In this document: piece by piece, positions 29,201 through 38,547 of the stretch
How the letters are laid out: each line of letters opens with the position of its first letter
Numbering within the stretch: the first letter of the stretch is position 1
Assembly: GCF_021183825.1 (NCBI RefSeq)
Contig: NZ_CP089211.1
Span: forward strand, 4,818,501 to 4,882,500
Source: Sinomicrobium kalidii
GTDB taxonomy: Bacteria > Bacteroidota > Bacteroidia > Flavobacteriales > Flavobacteriaceae
Reading direction: 5' to 3'
Length of the DNA stretch: 64,000 bases
Position numbers and translations under genes: made by a program
The notes under the pieces: generated by a model
Database searches by the model: none
What the model saw: the letters and a program-made list of their open reading frames with translations, nothing else
What the model was told of the DNA's origin: nothing

Positions 29201-30419
29201 TTATAATCTCATGTCCAACGCCCTCAAATTTACCCCGGAAGGCGGCCGGGTAGCGTTTCATATTGCCAAAAGGCCGGGGAGCAAGAAATGGGTGGATATC
29301 CGTATCCGGAATAACGGTGCGGGAATCCGGGAGCAGGACAGGGAAGCCGTTTTTACGAACTTCTTCCAGGCAGGCGACGGGAACATCGGGAATACCGGCA
29401 GCGGAGTGGGACTTGCCTTTTCCAGAAGTATTGTAAACCTGCACAAAGGGACCATTGATGTGGAAAGTGAAGCCACCGGGAAGGATAATGATTGGATGAC
29501 TACATTTAAGGTGGCGCTCCGCAAGGGAAAGAAACACCTGGACAACATCGGAAAAAAACAGGAGGAAAGCCGGGAGATGTTGGAAGAGCAACCCGTGGAA
29601 CTTCCGGTGCCCGGCAGTGATGTACCGGGGCAGGAACCTCTCGTTACCGGCAGGGAAAAAACCATCTGGATCGTAGAGGATAACGACCAGATACGGCAGT
29701 TCCTTGCAGATATTTTAAGTGAAATATATAATGTAGTGGAATTTTCCGACGGTCTTGGAGTGCTGGATGACATACGGCAGCAAATACCGGACCTGGTACT
29801 CAGCGACGTTATGATGCCCGGTATGGACGGTTTTGCATTGTGCAGTGAAATAAAAAGACGGGAGTCCACGGACCATATTCCCGTGATATTGCTGACCGCC
29901 AAAACCGCGACGGCCGATCAGATCGAAGGATTGGCTTTCGGTGCGGATGCTTATATTACCAAGCCGTTCAGTGTAGCTGTGCTGAAACTTACTATTGCCA
30001 ATATATTTGCCGCAAGGGAAAAGCTAAAACAAAAATACGGCGGTGATTATATGCTCAGTACCGATATCGATAAACTGACCACACCCGAAGAGAAATTCCT
30101 TAAAAAATTAAGGGAACTGATTGAAGAAAACCTCGATAACCCTGATTTTGATGTCAATACCCTCGTAACTGACATAGGAATGAGCAGGGCCGTTCTGTAC
30201 CAGAAAGTACAGAGTCTGACCAATTATTCCGTGGCCCACCTCATTAAGCGGATTCGGTTGAAAAAAGCCGAAGAAATGATTAAGAATACCAGCTTTTCCG
30301 TTTCCGAAGTCACCTATATGGTAGGCTTTAGTGACCGAAAGTACTTCAGCAGGGAATTTAAAAAAGTGTATGGACATACCCCCACGGCCTATCGGAAAAT
30401 ATACGGAAACCGGGATTAG
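26259..30419 (+). CDS. PUL-A hybrid two-component system sensor/regulator (HTCS)
   Basis: 1386 residues, one-polypeptide inner-membrane regulator of polysaccharide utilisation. Signal peptide to about residue 34; two beta-propeller sensor regions (WIGT, WFAT and WVGT repeats) to ~690; Y_Y_Y domain ~745-805 (YAYKLDQPGFEDSWHEIG); TM ~812-832; HisKA with phospho-acceptor His870 in ISHEIRTPLT; HATPase with N-box NLMSNALKFT; receiver with Asp1183 in LSDVMMPGMDG; AraC-type HTH ~1275-1380. The ATPase G1 box reads NNGAG (Asn1018) instead of D-x-G-x-G. Directly upstream of the susC/susD operon. Confidence 0.95.
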   Translation: MPCTGNNNILRRYQPHIVLTVVFIFLIGQGLYAQGKDLYFEHLRYDSDFAESPVSCIMQSHEGFIWLGTFNGLVRYDGYESVRYTRDETREGTLGHNKINALCEDQSGLLWIGTANGVHLFDPQTKFFTPFDISVEKGGRNYIAALLRDKRQDIWAGTFGGLKKIDRGSGRLEGVPPNSPADTLNHSRVLSLFEDTDGSLWVGTATGPFRYDPESNTLQDFPGAFRHIPSFRNAKVWKAVRDPQGDLWFATESRGLFRYVAEKDLFVNYRNTPGAKETLASNWVNDILCVDQQTLWFATIGGLSVFNKKKHTFFSYKHDLLKSHSLSDNTVLCTLKDRDGSIWLGTRGGGINMYNPVNARFMEVGETVPSGFGLNSSMARSVVPGDDGVLWVGTYGGGITRLDFSSRTSRYYTVGKPGKKGNNIVTALENGAGNTLWCGTLEGLFTFDKKHSTFSPVPFNNREKDRPVTSLVRDGPGMWVGTDGQGLKYITRRGEIISYRAGKGPRSISDDFVTSLVIKGEKLWVATLNGLNVIDRASGKNIRVYKRGGAYSLSDNTLTTLFVDSEDRLWIGTDYKGLNYFDEAQQKFFALDESSGLTNESIRGITEDDRQHLWVSADDGLYDIGFRTFSPPFRKKKLSITSYDTKDGVPVRRFSDNAATRLHTGEIVFGGSGGLAVFSPESVTKKPVSRKIVFTALFIDNRKITAAKENFPLNEPIDKTAALTLNYDQGYVGFRFTAMNYINPGSNRYAYKLDQPGFEDSWHEIGTQNTIYFTGLTPGDYTLNMKVTGDDDRWSPHTRTMRIEVLPPWWKSRVAYAVYAVLLLSVSLAVIRFFRNRIRLKRELFIKQVENRQQQQVYQMKLDFFTNISHEIRTPLTLINAPLDNLLRKNGQDEATRNDLKLIKSNSDRLLKLINELMDFRKAESGHLKLLCTKGNIVAFCRKIYASFIPLADKKCITCDFKAESESINLYFDKNQLEKVIYNLMSNALKFTPEGGRVAFHIAKRPGSKKWVDIRIRNNGAGIREQDREAVFTNFFQAGDGNIGNTGSGVGLAFSRSIVNLHKGTIDVESEATGKDNDWMTTFKVALRKGKKHLDNIGKKQEESREMLEEQPVELPVPGSDVPGQEPLVTGREKTIWIVEDNDQIRQFLADILSEIYNVVEFSDGLGVLDDIRQQIPDLVLSDVMMPGMDGFALCSEIKRRESTDHIPVILLTAKTATADQIEGLAFGADAYITKPFSVAVLKLTIANIFAAREKLKQKYGGDYMLSTDIDKLTTPEEKFLKKLRELIEENLDNPDFDVNTLVTDIGMSRAVLYQKVQSLTNYSVAHLIKRIRLKKAEEMIKNTSFSVSEVTYMVGFSDRKYFSREFKKVYGHTPTAYRKIYGNRD

Positions 30420-30522
30420 GTTTCCCCGCTCCCTTTTTTAATTTGTCATCTTTTACTTTCATAATTTGAATATTTTGTATTCATCACAGGTTGAAATTGT
30501 GATATAATCAATACATAGAACG

Positions 30523-30534
30523 TTTTTACCCCTA
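30523..30534 (+). promoter_or_regulatory. candidate HTCS operator upstream of susC-A
   Basis: TTTTTACCCCTA ends 101 bp before the SusC start. A near-identical element lies at 57593-57604 in a matching position upstream of the sulfatase remnant. Function as an operator is inference from position and similarity. Confidence 0.3.
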
Positions 30535-30634
30535 AAAGTAGATAAATCTCCCCCCTCCGAAACCTCTTAGTGTTAAATATTTGCTACAACTAAAATTCGG
30601 GATTCCCAAAATTATAACCAAAATAACGGCTAAC

Positions 30635-33600
30635 ATGTCAAACAGAATTAAAAAAAGGTATTGCCTTCAACCTTATTATTACAAAATCCATGCACTGCTG
30701 CTCATGAGTTTTTTTACGGTCAGTACATACGGGCAGGAAAAGCGCATTACGGGACAGGTCCTCGATGCCAACCATGTACCTGTGCCCGGCGTAAACATCC
30801 TTATAGAAGAAACTGCCACGGGAACACAAACCGACTTTGACGGGAATTTCAGTATCCGTGCCGGTACGGGCGACGTACTCAAATTTTCCTATATCGGCAT
30901 GAAGACCCGGAAAATTACGGTGAAGGACGAAACACACCTGGAAGTTATCATGGAAGAAGATGCCCTTTCCCTCAACGATGTTGTAGTCGTAGGGTACGGA
31001 ACACAGAAGAAGAGCGATCTCATTAGCTCCGTGGCGTCTGTAAAACCCGAAGATATGACCAGGGTGGCCACTACCGATATCGGTGAAATGCTGCGGGGAA
31101 AAGCAGCCGGTGTTCAGGTAACCCTGGGCAGCGGAGGTCCGGGAAGTACTTCGGATATCCTCATAAGAGGAAAAAATTCCATAAACGGGGGCAATGCACC
31201 GTTGGTTATAGCCGATGGTGTCCCGGTAGGGAACATCAACGATATTAATCCGAACGATATAGCCTCGCTGGAAATACTCAAAGATGCGGCGGCACAGGCC
31301 ATTTACGGGGCACGGGCTTCAAACGGGGTGATCCTCATCACCACCAAAAGGGGCGAAATGGGAAAAACGACTATTTCCTATAACGGTTTCAGCGGAATAC
31401 AGTTCAGCAGAAGGAATTTCGACATCTATAACGGAGACGAGTTCGCCGATCTGAAACGCGAAGCTTTCCGCACTTCCAATCTCGGGGAATACCTCCCCGA
31501 TGAAGCCGTTTTTTCAGACCTGGAACTCGAAAGTGTGCAAAACCGGGAATACATAGACTGGGAGGACCTTCTGATCCGGACCGGCACCATACATAATCAT
31601 AACCTGAGTATTTCCTCGGGCAACGAAAAGACAAAAATCTATTCCGGTTTCAACTACATCAACCAGCAGGGGATTATCCCGAATTCCGGTTATGAAAAAG
31701 TCACCGCCCGTATCAATGCCGACCAGCAGGTAACCGACTGGCTTAAAATAGGAGTCAATACATCCTACCAGTTTTCAAAAGATAAGAGGCCCAATGTGGG
31801 GAACGTACTCTTAACTTCCATAACCACCGCCCCGCTCGGAAAGGTGTATAACGAAGACGGTTCCCTTCGCCTGTATCCCGGTGGCTATGTAGAGAATGTC
31901 AACCCTCTTGTAAACCTCCGTGAAACAAAGACAGTCAATGAGAACAGGAACGATATTTTTAATGTTTTTGCTGACCTGAGCCTGCTGGAAGGACTTCATT
32001 ACAGACTGAATGCGAGTAGGAGGTCCTATAACGGCAAACGGACATCATATAATTCCGGGGCCTCTATTAGCGGAATAGCCAATGATAACCGCGGAAACGG
32101 CAGTATCCGGTTTCAGGATAATGTGGAATGGCAACTGGAAAACATCCTTACTTACGATTACAGCTCCCCTTCCGAAAAGAGCAAGTTGAATATTACTCTC
32201 GTTAACAGTATAACGGAATCCGAATTCAACGAATTCACCCACAATTTTGCCAATGTGCCCAATGATATACTGGACGTGTACGGTCTGGAATCGGCAGAAA
32301 TAAGTTCATCGTTCATATCCGGGAACAGGCGCGGACTGGTATCCTTTGCAGGACGTGTACAATACGATTACGATTCCAGGTATTACCTCACGCTTTCCGC
32401 CCGGGCCGATGCCTCGACCGTATTCGGGAAGAACAACAAATGGGGATATTTCCCTGCTGCCGCTGCGGGTTGGAATATCCATCGTGAAGCTTTCCTGGAA
32501 AATTCCGGGTGGGTCAACAACCTGAAACTGCGGGTAAGCTACGGAAGTGTGGGCAATGAAGGGATCTCTCCCTACCAGAGCCTGAGCACGGCCGAGCAGA
32601 GAGACTATATTACAGCCGGTAATAAGGTTTCGGGATATGTTCCCGGTTCCTACCTGCCTAATCCCGACCTGAAATGGGAAACGTCAACCACCCTCAATAC
32701 GGCCCTGGACATAGGACTGTGGCACAACCGCCTTACCGCTACCGTGGAACTTTACGATACGCGGACCAAAAACCTGCTGATCGACCAGGCACTAAATGCA
32801 GGAACAGGCTATACGAGGAAAAAATCCAATATCGGTGAAGTGGAGAACAACGGAATAGACCTTTCCCTTTCCGGGGACGTCATCCGCAACGATGAATTAA
32901 AAATAACACTGGGCGTATTGTTTTCCAGGAATAACAACAAGATACGGAGCCTCTATGGCAAGGATGAGGATGGTGATGGCCGCGAAGATGACGATGTGGC
33001 CAACGGATGGTTCATAGGACAGCCCATAGACGTATATTACCAGTACAAAGCGGTGGGGATATGGCAGGAAGGCGAAAATATTGCCGGTTCACATCAGCCC
33101 GATGCCATGCCCGGCGATATAAAGCTCTTTGACCGGCACCCGGATGATGGCGAACTCAATGCGGAAAACGACCGTGTGCTCACCTCCAGGGTGCCCGACT
33201 GGTACGGCACGTTCTCCCTTAACGCGGAATACGGCGGAGTGGATATGTCCGTAGATGTTACCACGGTACAAGGAGTAGTAAGGAATAATCCTTTCCTTTA
33301 CGGGTATACCGAAGGAGGCTCATTGAGGGGCATAAAAAACGGCATAAAGCAGGATTACTGGACTCCCGAGAACCCCGAGGGAAAATTTCCCAGGCCCGAT
33401 GAAGCCAATGACCCTGATCGCGGATATGCCCTCGGACTCCAGGATGCCTCCTACGTGCGGCTGCAGAATGTAACGCTGGGATATACGCTTCCCGACAACA
33501 TTACGGAAACCATCGGCCTGAACAGGTTAAGATTGTACATGACCGGAAGTAATTTACTGACCGTAACCGATTTCGAGTCCTATAGTCCCGAAAAGAACCC

Positions 33601-33655
33601 CGGCGAATATCCCGAATCCGTCTCCGTAGTTGCCGGGGTACAGGTCAGTTTTTAA
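30635..33655 (+). CDS. PUL-A SusC/RagA-family TonB-dependent outer membrane transporter
   Basis: 1006 residues from ATG 30635, which puts the signal peptide (residues ~15-40, ending STYGQ) at the front; an in-frame ATG 18 codons earlier adds nothing recognisable. A carboxypeptidase-regulatory-like domain (ITGQVLDANHVPVPGVNILI) covers ~42-115, the plug starts at VVVVGYGTQKKSDLISSVAS, and the rest is a 22-stranded barrel ending in VSVVAGVQVSF. Imports oligosaccharides with the SusD encoded next to it; the SusD start lies 25 bp after this stop. Confidence 0.95.
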   Translation: MSNRIKKRYCLQPYYYKIHALLLMSFFTVSTYGQEKRITGQVLDANHVPVPGVNILIEETATGTQTDFDGNFSIRAGTGDVLKFSYIGMKTRKITVKDETHLEVIMEEDALSLNDVVVVGYGTQKKSDLISSVASVKPEDMTRVATTDIGEMLRGKAAGVQVTLGSGGPGSTSDILIRGKNSINGGNAPLVIADGVPVGNINDINPNDIASLEILKDAAAQAIYGARASNGVILITTKRGEMGKTTISYNGFSGIQFSRRNFDIYNGDEFADLKREAFRTSNLGEYLPDEAVFSDLELESVQNREYIDWEDLLIRTGTIHNHNLSISSGNEKTKIYSGFNYINQQGIIPNSGYEKVTARINADQQVTDWLKIGVNTSYQFSKDKRPNVGNVLLTSITTAPLGKVYNEDGSLRLYPGGYVENVNPLVNLRETKTVNENRNDIFNVFADLSLLEGLHYRLNASRRSYNGKRTSYNSGASISGIANDNRGNGSIRFQDNVEWQLENILTYDYSSPSEKSKLNITLVNSITESEFNEFTHNFANVPNDILDVYGLESAEISSSFISGNRRGLVSFAGRVQYDYDSRYYLTLSARADASTVFGKNNKWGYFPAAAAGWNIHREAFLENSGWVNNLKLRVSYGSVGNEGISPYQSLSTAEQRDYITAGNKVSGYVPGSYLPNPDLKWETSTTLNTALDIGLWHNRLTATVELYDTRTKNLLIDQALNAGTGYTRKKSNIGEVENNGIDLSLSGDVIRNDELKITLGVLFSRNNNKIRSLYGKDEDGDGREDDDVANGWFIGQPIDVYYQYKAVGIWQEGENIAGSHQPDAMPGDIKLFDRHPDDGELNAENDRVLTSRVPDWYGTFSLNAEYGGVDMSVDVTTVQGVVRNNPFLYGYTEGGSLRGIKNGIKQDYWTPENPEGKFPRPDEANDPDRGYALGLQDASYVRLQNVTLGYTLPDNITETIGLNRLRLYMTGSNLLTVTDFESYSPEKNPGEYPESVSVVAGVQVSF

Positions 33656-33680
33656 TTCAATCGCAGAAAAACAGCAGATC

Positions 33681-35219
33681 ATGAAAAAGTTAGGTTATAT
33701 CATATGTATTGCAGGCTGGGTCTTGTTACAGACTTCCTGCGAAAAGTTCCTGGAAGAGGAAACACTCGACGAGATTTCGGTAGATTATATTTATACCACC
33801 CCGGAAGGACTGGAGGTAGGGGTCAATGCGCTCTACAACCTGATGCGGCATTACAACGTACCCGCTTACGAGGGAGAAGCGCTGAAGGCCAATCTGTTTT
33901 TCCTGGTGGGGACCGACCTGGGACTCACCCGTACCTGGCACCGCCCTTACGGTGTAAACCATACCGCCCAGGCCTTTCCTGCAAATAAATGGATAGAAGG
34001 ATACCAGATCATCGATCGTGCCAATGCCATAATTACGGGAGCAAAGAAGGTGGAAATGAACCCGGCCGAAAAGGATCACCTGGTAGCCCAGGCCAGGGTT
34101 ATCCGCGGCGAAGTATACCTGGACCTGCTCCGGATGTACGACAATATCCTGCTCGATACAATTCCCACCACCCCGCAAAACTATGACGACCCTGTAGTTT
34201 ATGAGCCGGCAGCACCGGAAGACGTGTACCGGGTCATTGACGCCGACCTCGATTTTGCCATTCGGAAGCTCTCCTATAACGAACCTTATGGAAGGTACAA
34301 CCGAGCAACAGCCAGACACATAAGAGGGAAAAGCGCCATGTGGCAGGCCGACTGGAAAGAAGCCGCAGATCAGTTTGACGCAATTGCAGAAGACGGTACC
34401 TTCGGGCTCCTGGCCGATATTTCACAAGTGTTCGGCCAAAATCTCAACCACAGGGAAACCCTTTTTGCTTATGTAAGGGACCAGTCCCTGGGAAATGAAG
34501 ACAATCTTGCCGGAGGAGGTCCTACGTGGCTGGGAAGCGTGTTTATTAACAGGCTTTACGAGATGTCTTCCGGCGAAGTGATCCGTGATGCTGCCCTGGG
34601 CGGGCAGTCCCTGGGCTGGTCTTATCCCAACGATTACCTGCAATCCCTTTACGATAAGGAAAATGACAAGCGCTATATCACCTATTATTTTCCCATGGAG
34701 TACAGGGTGAACAATCCTGAAAAGCCTAATTACGGAGAACCCCTTACGGTATATGACGACAATTTCAGGAGGTACCATTTCAGCCTCAGGAAATATTTCG
34801 ATGCCGATAAACCTGAAAATACCGAAAACAGCTATAAAGACATCATTTATTACCGTTTTGCCGAAACCTTGCTGCTCGGTGCCGAAGCCCACTGGAGGCT
34901 TTCGGAAGAAAACAAGGCACTCGAATACATGAATAAAATAAGGGAAAGGGCCTTCGGGGACAGTGATTTCAACTTTACCGAATTTACCCTGGATACCTAC
35001 CTGGAAGAATCTGCCCGGGAACTCGCTTTCGAAAAAAACCGCTGGTTTCTGTTGAAGAGACTGGGATTACTGGTTGAAAGACAGGGAAAATATTACCGGT
35101 ACGGGTCCAATTCCACCAACGTGGTCCCCGAACCCATGGCCCCTCACATGGTGAGATTGCCTGTTCCGCAAAGTCAGATCGACCTTATGGGGACTTTTTC
35201 GCAAAACCCCGGTTATTAA
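33681..35219 (+). CDS. PUL-A SusD/RagB-family glycan-binding lipoprotein
   Basis: 512 residues from ATG 33681. The signal peptide ends in LLQTSC, and the following EKFLEEE is acidic, as expected for surface-exported lipoproteins of this group. The SusD fold is seen in the TPR-like helices, in VIRGEVYLDLLRMYDNI and in the C-terminal block FAETLLLGAEAHWRLSEENKAL, followed by ELAFEKNRWFLLKRLG. It binds glycan at the cell surface and caps the SusC barrel. Confidence 0.93.
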   Translation: MKKLGYIICIAGWVLLQTSCEKFLEEETLDEISVDYIYTTPEGLEVGVNALYNLMRHYNVPAYEGEALKANLFFLVGTDLGLTRTWHRPYGVNHTAQAFPANKWIEGYQIIDRANAIITGAKKVEMNPAEKDHLVAQARVIRGEVYLDLLRMYDNILLDTIPTTPQNYDDPVVYEPAAPEDVYRVIDADLDFAIRKLSYNEPYGRYNRATARHIRGKSAMWQADWKEAADQFDAIAEDGTFGLLADISQVFGQNLNHRETLFAYVRDQSLGNEDNLAGGGPTWLGSVFINRLYEMSSGEVIRDAALGGQSLGWSYPNDYLQSLYDKENDKRYITYYFPMEYRVNNPEKPNYGEPLTVYDDNFRRYHFSLRKYFDADKPENTENSYKDIIYYRFAETLLLGAEAHWRLSEENKALEYMNKIRERAFGDSDFNFTEFTLDTYLEESARELAFEKNRWFLLKRLGLLVERQGKYYRYGSNSTNVVPEPMAPHMVRLPVPQSQIDLMGTFSQNPGY

Positions 35220-35259
35220 ACGGGTACGAATGTATAAATTAGTACAAACTATTTTACCT

Positions 35260-37098
35260 ATGAGAAAAATATCTATACGAATATCCGTTACTGCGCTCTT
35301 TCTTGTCATGGCATTTATGACCCAAGGATTCGGACAGGGATTGATACATAATGTAAAAGGAAGGGAATATGTTAGTCTTAATGGGCACTGGAACTACATC
35401 ATAGATCCGTACCAGATGGGGTATCTCGATTATCGCCGGAAACCCTTCGATGAACGTCCGGACAGAAAAGGAGGTTTTTACGATAACCTGACGAACCTTC
35501 CGAAAGACCGGAAAGCAGAGTACGATTTTAGCTTTGAACCCACTATGCTTATACCCGGGGATTGGAATTCGCAGGATGAACGACTCCGTTTCTATGAAGG
35601 GACTGTTTGGTTTAAAAAGGATTTTGTATTGCACCAGAAAGAGGGTAAACGGTATTTCCTCCATTTCGGGGCGGTCAATTACGAGGCCAATGTTTATGTC
35701 AACGGGAAAAAGGCAGGAGTGCACCGCGGAGGTTTCACCCCTTTTCAATACGATGTGACCGAGCTGGTCAATGAAGGCGATAACTTTGTGGTAGTCATGG
35801 CCGATAATACCCGTAAACCCAACGCCATCCCTACAGACAATACCGACTGGTGGAATTATGGCGGGATTACGAGGGAAGTACTGCTCCTGGAAGTCCCCGA
35901 AAGTTATATCCTGGACTATAAGGTACAACTCGACAAAAATGACCGGGAACTGTTAAAAGGCTATATACAACTGGACGGTAAAAACAGGCAGCAAAAAGTA
36001 AGCCTGGACATCCCCGAACTCAAATTAAAAAAGACCTTTGAAACCGATATGTCCGGACGTTGTGAATTTAGCCTTCCCGTAAAACACGTACAATACTGGT
36101 CGCCGGAGGCCCCGTATTTGTATACGGTGAATATAAGCTCGGCGTCTGACAATATCACCGACCGTATCGGTTTTAGAACTGTAAATACAGAAGGGAAGGA
36201 TATTTATCTCAACGGAAGGTCCGTATTCCTTCGGGGTATTTCCATACACGATGAAAATCCGTTGACAGAAGGGCGCTTCAGGTCGGAAGGCGGGATGCGG
36301 ATGGTACTCCAATGGGCAAAAGAGCTCGGTTGTAATTATGTACGACTGGCGCACTATACCCATAACGAGACCATGCTCCGCCTTGCCGACGAAATAGGAT
36401 TACTGGTATGGGCCGAAATTCCCGTTTACTGGACCATTTCCTGGGAAAACGAAGCCACTTACCGGAACGCCGAACATCAACTTGCCACAGCTATAGAAAG
36501 AGACAAGAACCGGGCGGGGGTCATTATCTGGTCTGTCGGTAATGAGACTCCCGTAACTGCGGCGAGAAACGATTTTATGGCAAGGCTGGTGGAAAAGACC
36601 CGAAACCTTGATAATACAAGACTTGTAGCTGCCGCCCTGGAAGTGGAACGCGACGGTTATACCGTAATCGTTGAAGACCCCCTGGGAGAGAAGCTGGATC
36701 TGGCCAGTTTTAACGAATACGGCGGATGGTATTGGGGAAAGACGGAAGAGTTGCCGAAATACCGTTTTGATATCAGGTATGACAAACCGGTGATTATCTC
36801 CGAATTCGGTGCCGGAGCACTCGGGGGATTTCACGGGGACATACAGACCATCTGGACCGAAGAATATCAGGAAGACTTGTACAAGAAACAACTGGAAATG
36901 CTGGATAAAATAGAAGGGCTTCGGGGCATGACCCCCTGGATACTGGTGGATTTCAAGTCCCCGAGAAGACAGCATCCCGTCTTTCAGGATTTCTGGAACA
37001 GGAAAGGCCTCCTCACCCCCAACGGAGAGAAGAAAAAGGCATTTCATGTATTGCGGAAATACTACGCGGAAAAATCCGCAGAATTTACAGCTAAATAA
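35260..37098 (+). CDS. GH2 beta-glucuronidase-like glycoside hydrolase
   Basis: 612 residues from ATG 35260, with signal peptide MRKISIRISVTALFLVMAFM to FGQ. Sandwich, Ig-like and TIM-barrel domains appear in GH2 order. Acid/base is Glu429 in WSVGNETP and nucleophile Glu515 in IISEFGAGA. The C-terminal half follows E. coli GusA closely: NEYGGWYWG, TEEYQEDLYKKQ, and N580-R-K582 matching the N-x-K carboxylate-binding motif of beta-glucuronidases. So the likely activity is removal of glucuronic (or galacturonic) acid from non-reducing ends. It is 40 bp after susD; cleavage is probably periplasmic. Confidence 0.82.
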   Translation: MRKISIRISVTALFLVMAFMTQGFGQGLIHNVKGREYVSLNGHWNYIIDPYQMGYLDYRRKPFDERPDRKGGFYDNLTNLPKDRKAEYDFSFEPTMLIPGDWNSQDERLRFYEGTVWFKKDFVLHQKEGKRYFLHFGAVNYEANVYVNGKKAGVHRGGFTPFQYDVTELVNEGDNFVVVMADNTRKPNAIPTDNTDWWNYGGITREVLLLEVPESYILDYKVQLDKNDRELLKGYIQLDGKNRQQKVSLDIPELKLKKTFETDMSGRCEFSLPVKHVQYWSPEAPYLYTVNISSASDNITDRIGFRTVNTEGKDIYLNGRSVFLRGISIHDENPLTEGRFRSEGGMRMVLQWAKELGCNYVRLAHYTHNETMLRLADEIGLLVWAEIPVYWTISWENEATYRNAEHQLATAIERDKNRAGVIIWSVGNETPVTAARNDFMARLVEKTRNLDNTRLVAAALEVERDGYTVIVEDPLGEKLDLASFNEYGGWYWGKTEELPKYRFDIRYDKPVIISEFGAGALGGFHGDIQTIWTEEYQEDLYKKQLEMLDKIEGLRGMTPWILVDFKSPRRQHPVFQDFWNRKGLLTPNGEKKKAFHVLRKYYAEKSAEFTAK

Positions 37099-37416
37099 GG
37101 ACTCCCGTATAACCGGGAACTTCCGGAGAGATAATGTGCTGTTCGACCCTTTCCGCCCCCCTGACGGAATCAACCCCAATTTCCCGGCGGCAAAAAGACA
37201 GGAACGGTAAAGGCCGTACCTGCTCACCGGAAAAGGATTGGTCCTGACCGGGATATCTAACCGTAAAATAGTACATACCACTAATAACGATACGGCGCAA
37301 AGCACAGGGCCTTTGCCGGCAGCCACCTGTTATCCTGTTTTTCCCCGGTGGTTGGGGAGCCGGAGCATTGTTCACACCAACTAAATAATAAACTAATGAT
37401 TAAAATAATTGTAATT
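37099..37416. other. intergenic segment between GH2 and GH10 genes
   Basis: 318 bp, long for a PUL operon and as GC-rich as coding DNA. One + frame has only one internal stop over ~90 codons but no recognisable similarity, so I do not call a gene. No terminator was seen. Confidence 0.4.
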
Positions 37417-38511
37417 ATGAAAACATTAATAGCATTATGGCTCCTGATCCTGATGGGATCAACCGCCTGTACCGAGGAAGAGACCGTTGTTTTTGTAGAC
37501 GGGGATGAACTGAACCGGAAGCCTGATGCGGAACTGCCCGACGTCAGCCTGAAAGAAAAAGCTACGTTCAACATAGGTGCTGCCGTTAAAGCCGGTTATA
37601 TAGAAAATGAAGCGGCCTATTCGCAGGCATTGTCCGGGAACTTTAACCAGCTTACCGCAGAATTCGAGATGAAGATGGAAGTGATCTGGAGCGCACCCCA
37701 TTCCTACAACTGGGAGAAAGCCGATGATCTGGTCGGTTATGCCGAAAGCAACAATATGGATGTACACGGGCATGCCCTGGTCTGGTACCGCTCATTTCCC
37801 GAATGGTTCGGGCAGGCCGAATACGATTCTACGGCCTTTGAAAACCATGTAAAAAAATACATTACCGATGTAGTGGGCCATTACAAGGGAAAGGTGAAAA
37901 GCTGGGATGTGGTCAACGAAGTTTTTGCAGATGGCGGAGGGCTGCGCAACGAAGACATTATAAAACCTGTATTTAACGACCCCATTGCCTTTTACGGGCG
38001 TTGTTTCCAGTATGCCCGTAATGCCGACCCGGATGCCAGGCTATTCTATAATGACTATTCCGTAGTTACCGATTCAGGGAAACGGGATGCCATTAAAGCC
38101 ATGATCGACAGGTTTGCTGCCGAAGGATACCCCATTGACGGTGTGGGAGACCAGTTTCACTACATGCAGTCTACCGACAAAACTACCATGCAAAACGGTT
38201 TTACCGATTTGGCAGGTACGGGATTATTGATTCACATATCTGAACTGGATATCCGGATGAACCTGCAACAATCGGAAAGTTATGTTTTTACCGGGACCGA
38301 AGCAGAGAAGCAGGCCGATACCTACCGGTTTATAGTGGAAATGTACGAAAACCTTCCCGATACACAGAAATTTGCCATTACCACCTGGGGGGTAACCGAT
38401 AAATATACCTGGATTACGGATTACTGGCACGAAAATGAATATCCCCTGCTCCTGGACGAAACGTATGCCAAAAAACCGGCTTATTACGGTTTCCTGGAGG
38501 GATTGGAATAA
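37417..38511 (+). CDS. GH10 endo-1,4-beta-xylanase lipoprotein
   Basis: 364 residues from ATG 37417 (an alternative at 37396 adds seven). The signal peptide ends at GSTAC, and the following TEEE suits export of the lipoprotein to the cell surface. The GH10 barrel is complete: HGHALVWYRSFPEWF near residue 115, acid/base Glu168 in SWDVVNEVF, nucleophile Glu276 in HISELDIRM, and the TTWGVTDKYTWI C-terminal block. It cuts internal beta-1,4-xylan bonds. Placed with a beta-glucuronidase-like enzyme, it suggests a glucuronate-bearing, xylose-containing substrate. Confidence 0.93.
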   Translation: MKTLIALWLLILMGSTACTEEETVVFVDGDELNRKPDAELPDVSLKEKATFNIGAAVKAGYIENEAAYSQALSGNFNQLTAEFEMKMEVIWSAPHSYNWEKADDLVGYAESNNMDVHGHALVWYRSFPEWFGQAEYDSTAFENHVKKYITDVVGHYKGKVKSWDVVNEVFADGGGLRNEDIIKPVFNDPIAFYGRCFQYARNADPDARLFYNDYSVVTDSGKRDAIKAMIDRFAAEGYPIDGVGDQFHYMQSTDKTTMQNGFTDLAGTGLLIHISELDIRMNLQQSESYVFTGTEAEKQADTYRFIVEMYENLPDTQKFAITTWGVTDKYTWITDYWHENEYPLLLDETYAKKPAYYGFLEGLE

Positions 38512-38547
38512 ACGTACTTTAATGAATAAACGTGAAAATTTTATATT

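Noticed and set aside
36400..37326. 308-aa frame on the - strand
   Set aside because: Antisense to the GH2 and the following gap; no protein features and it overlaps a well-supported gene.
37099..37416. Stop-poor frame between GH2 and GH10 genes, considered as a decayed gene
   Set aside because: No similarity to anything recognised, one internal stop, and GC-rich DNA is stop-poor by chance.
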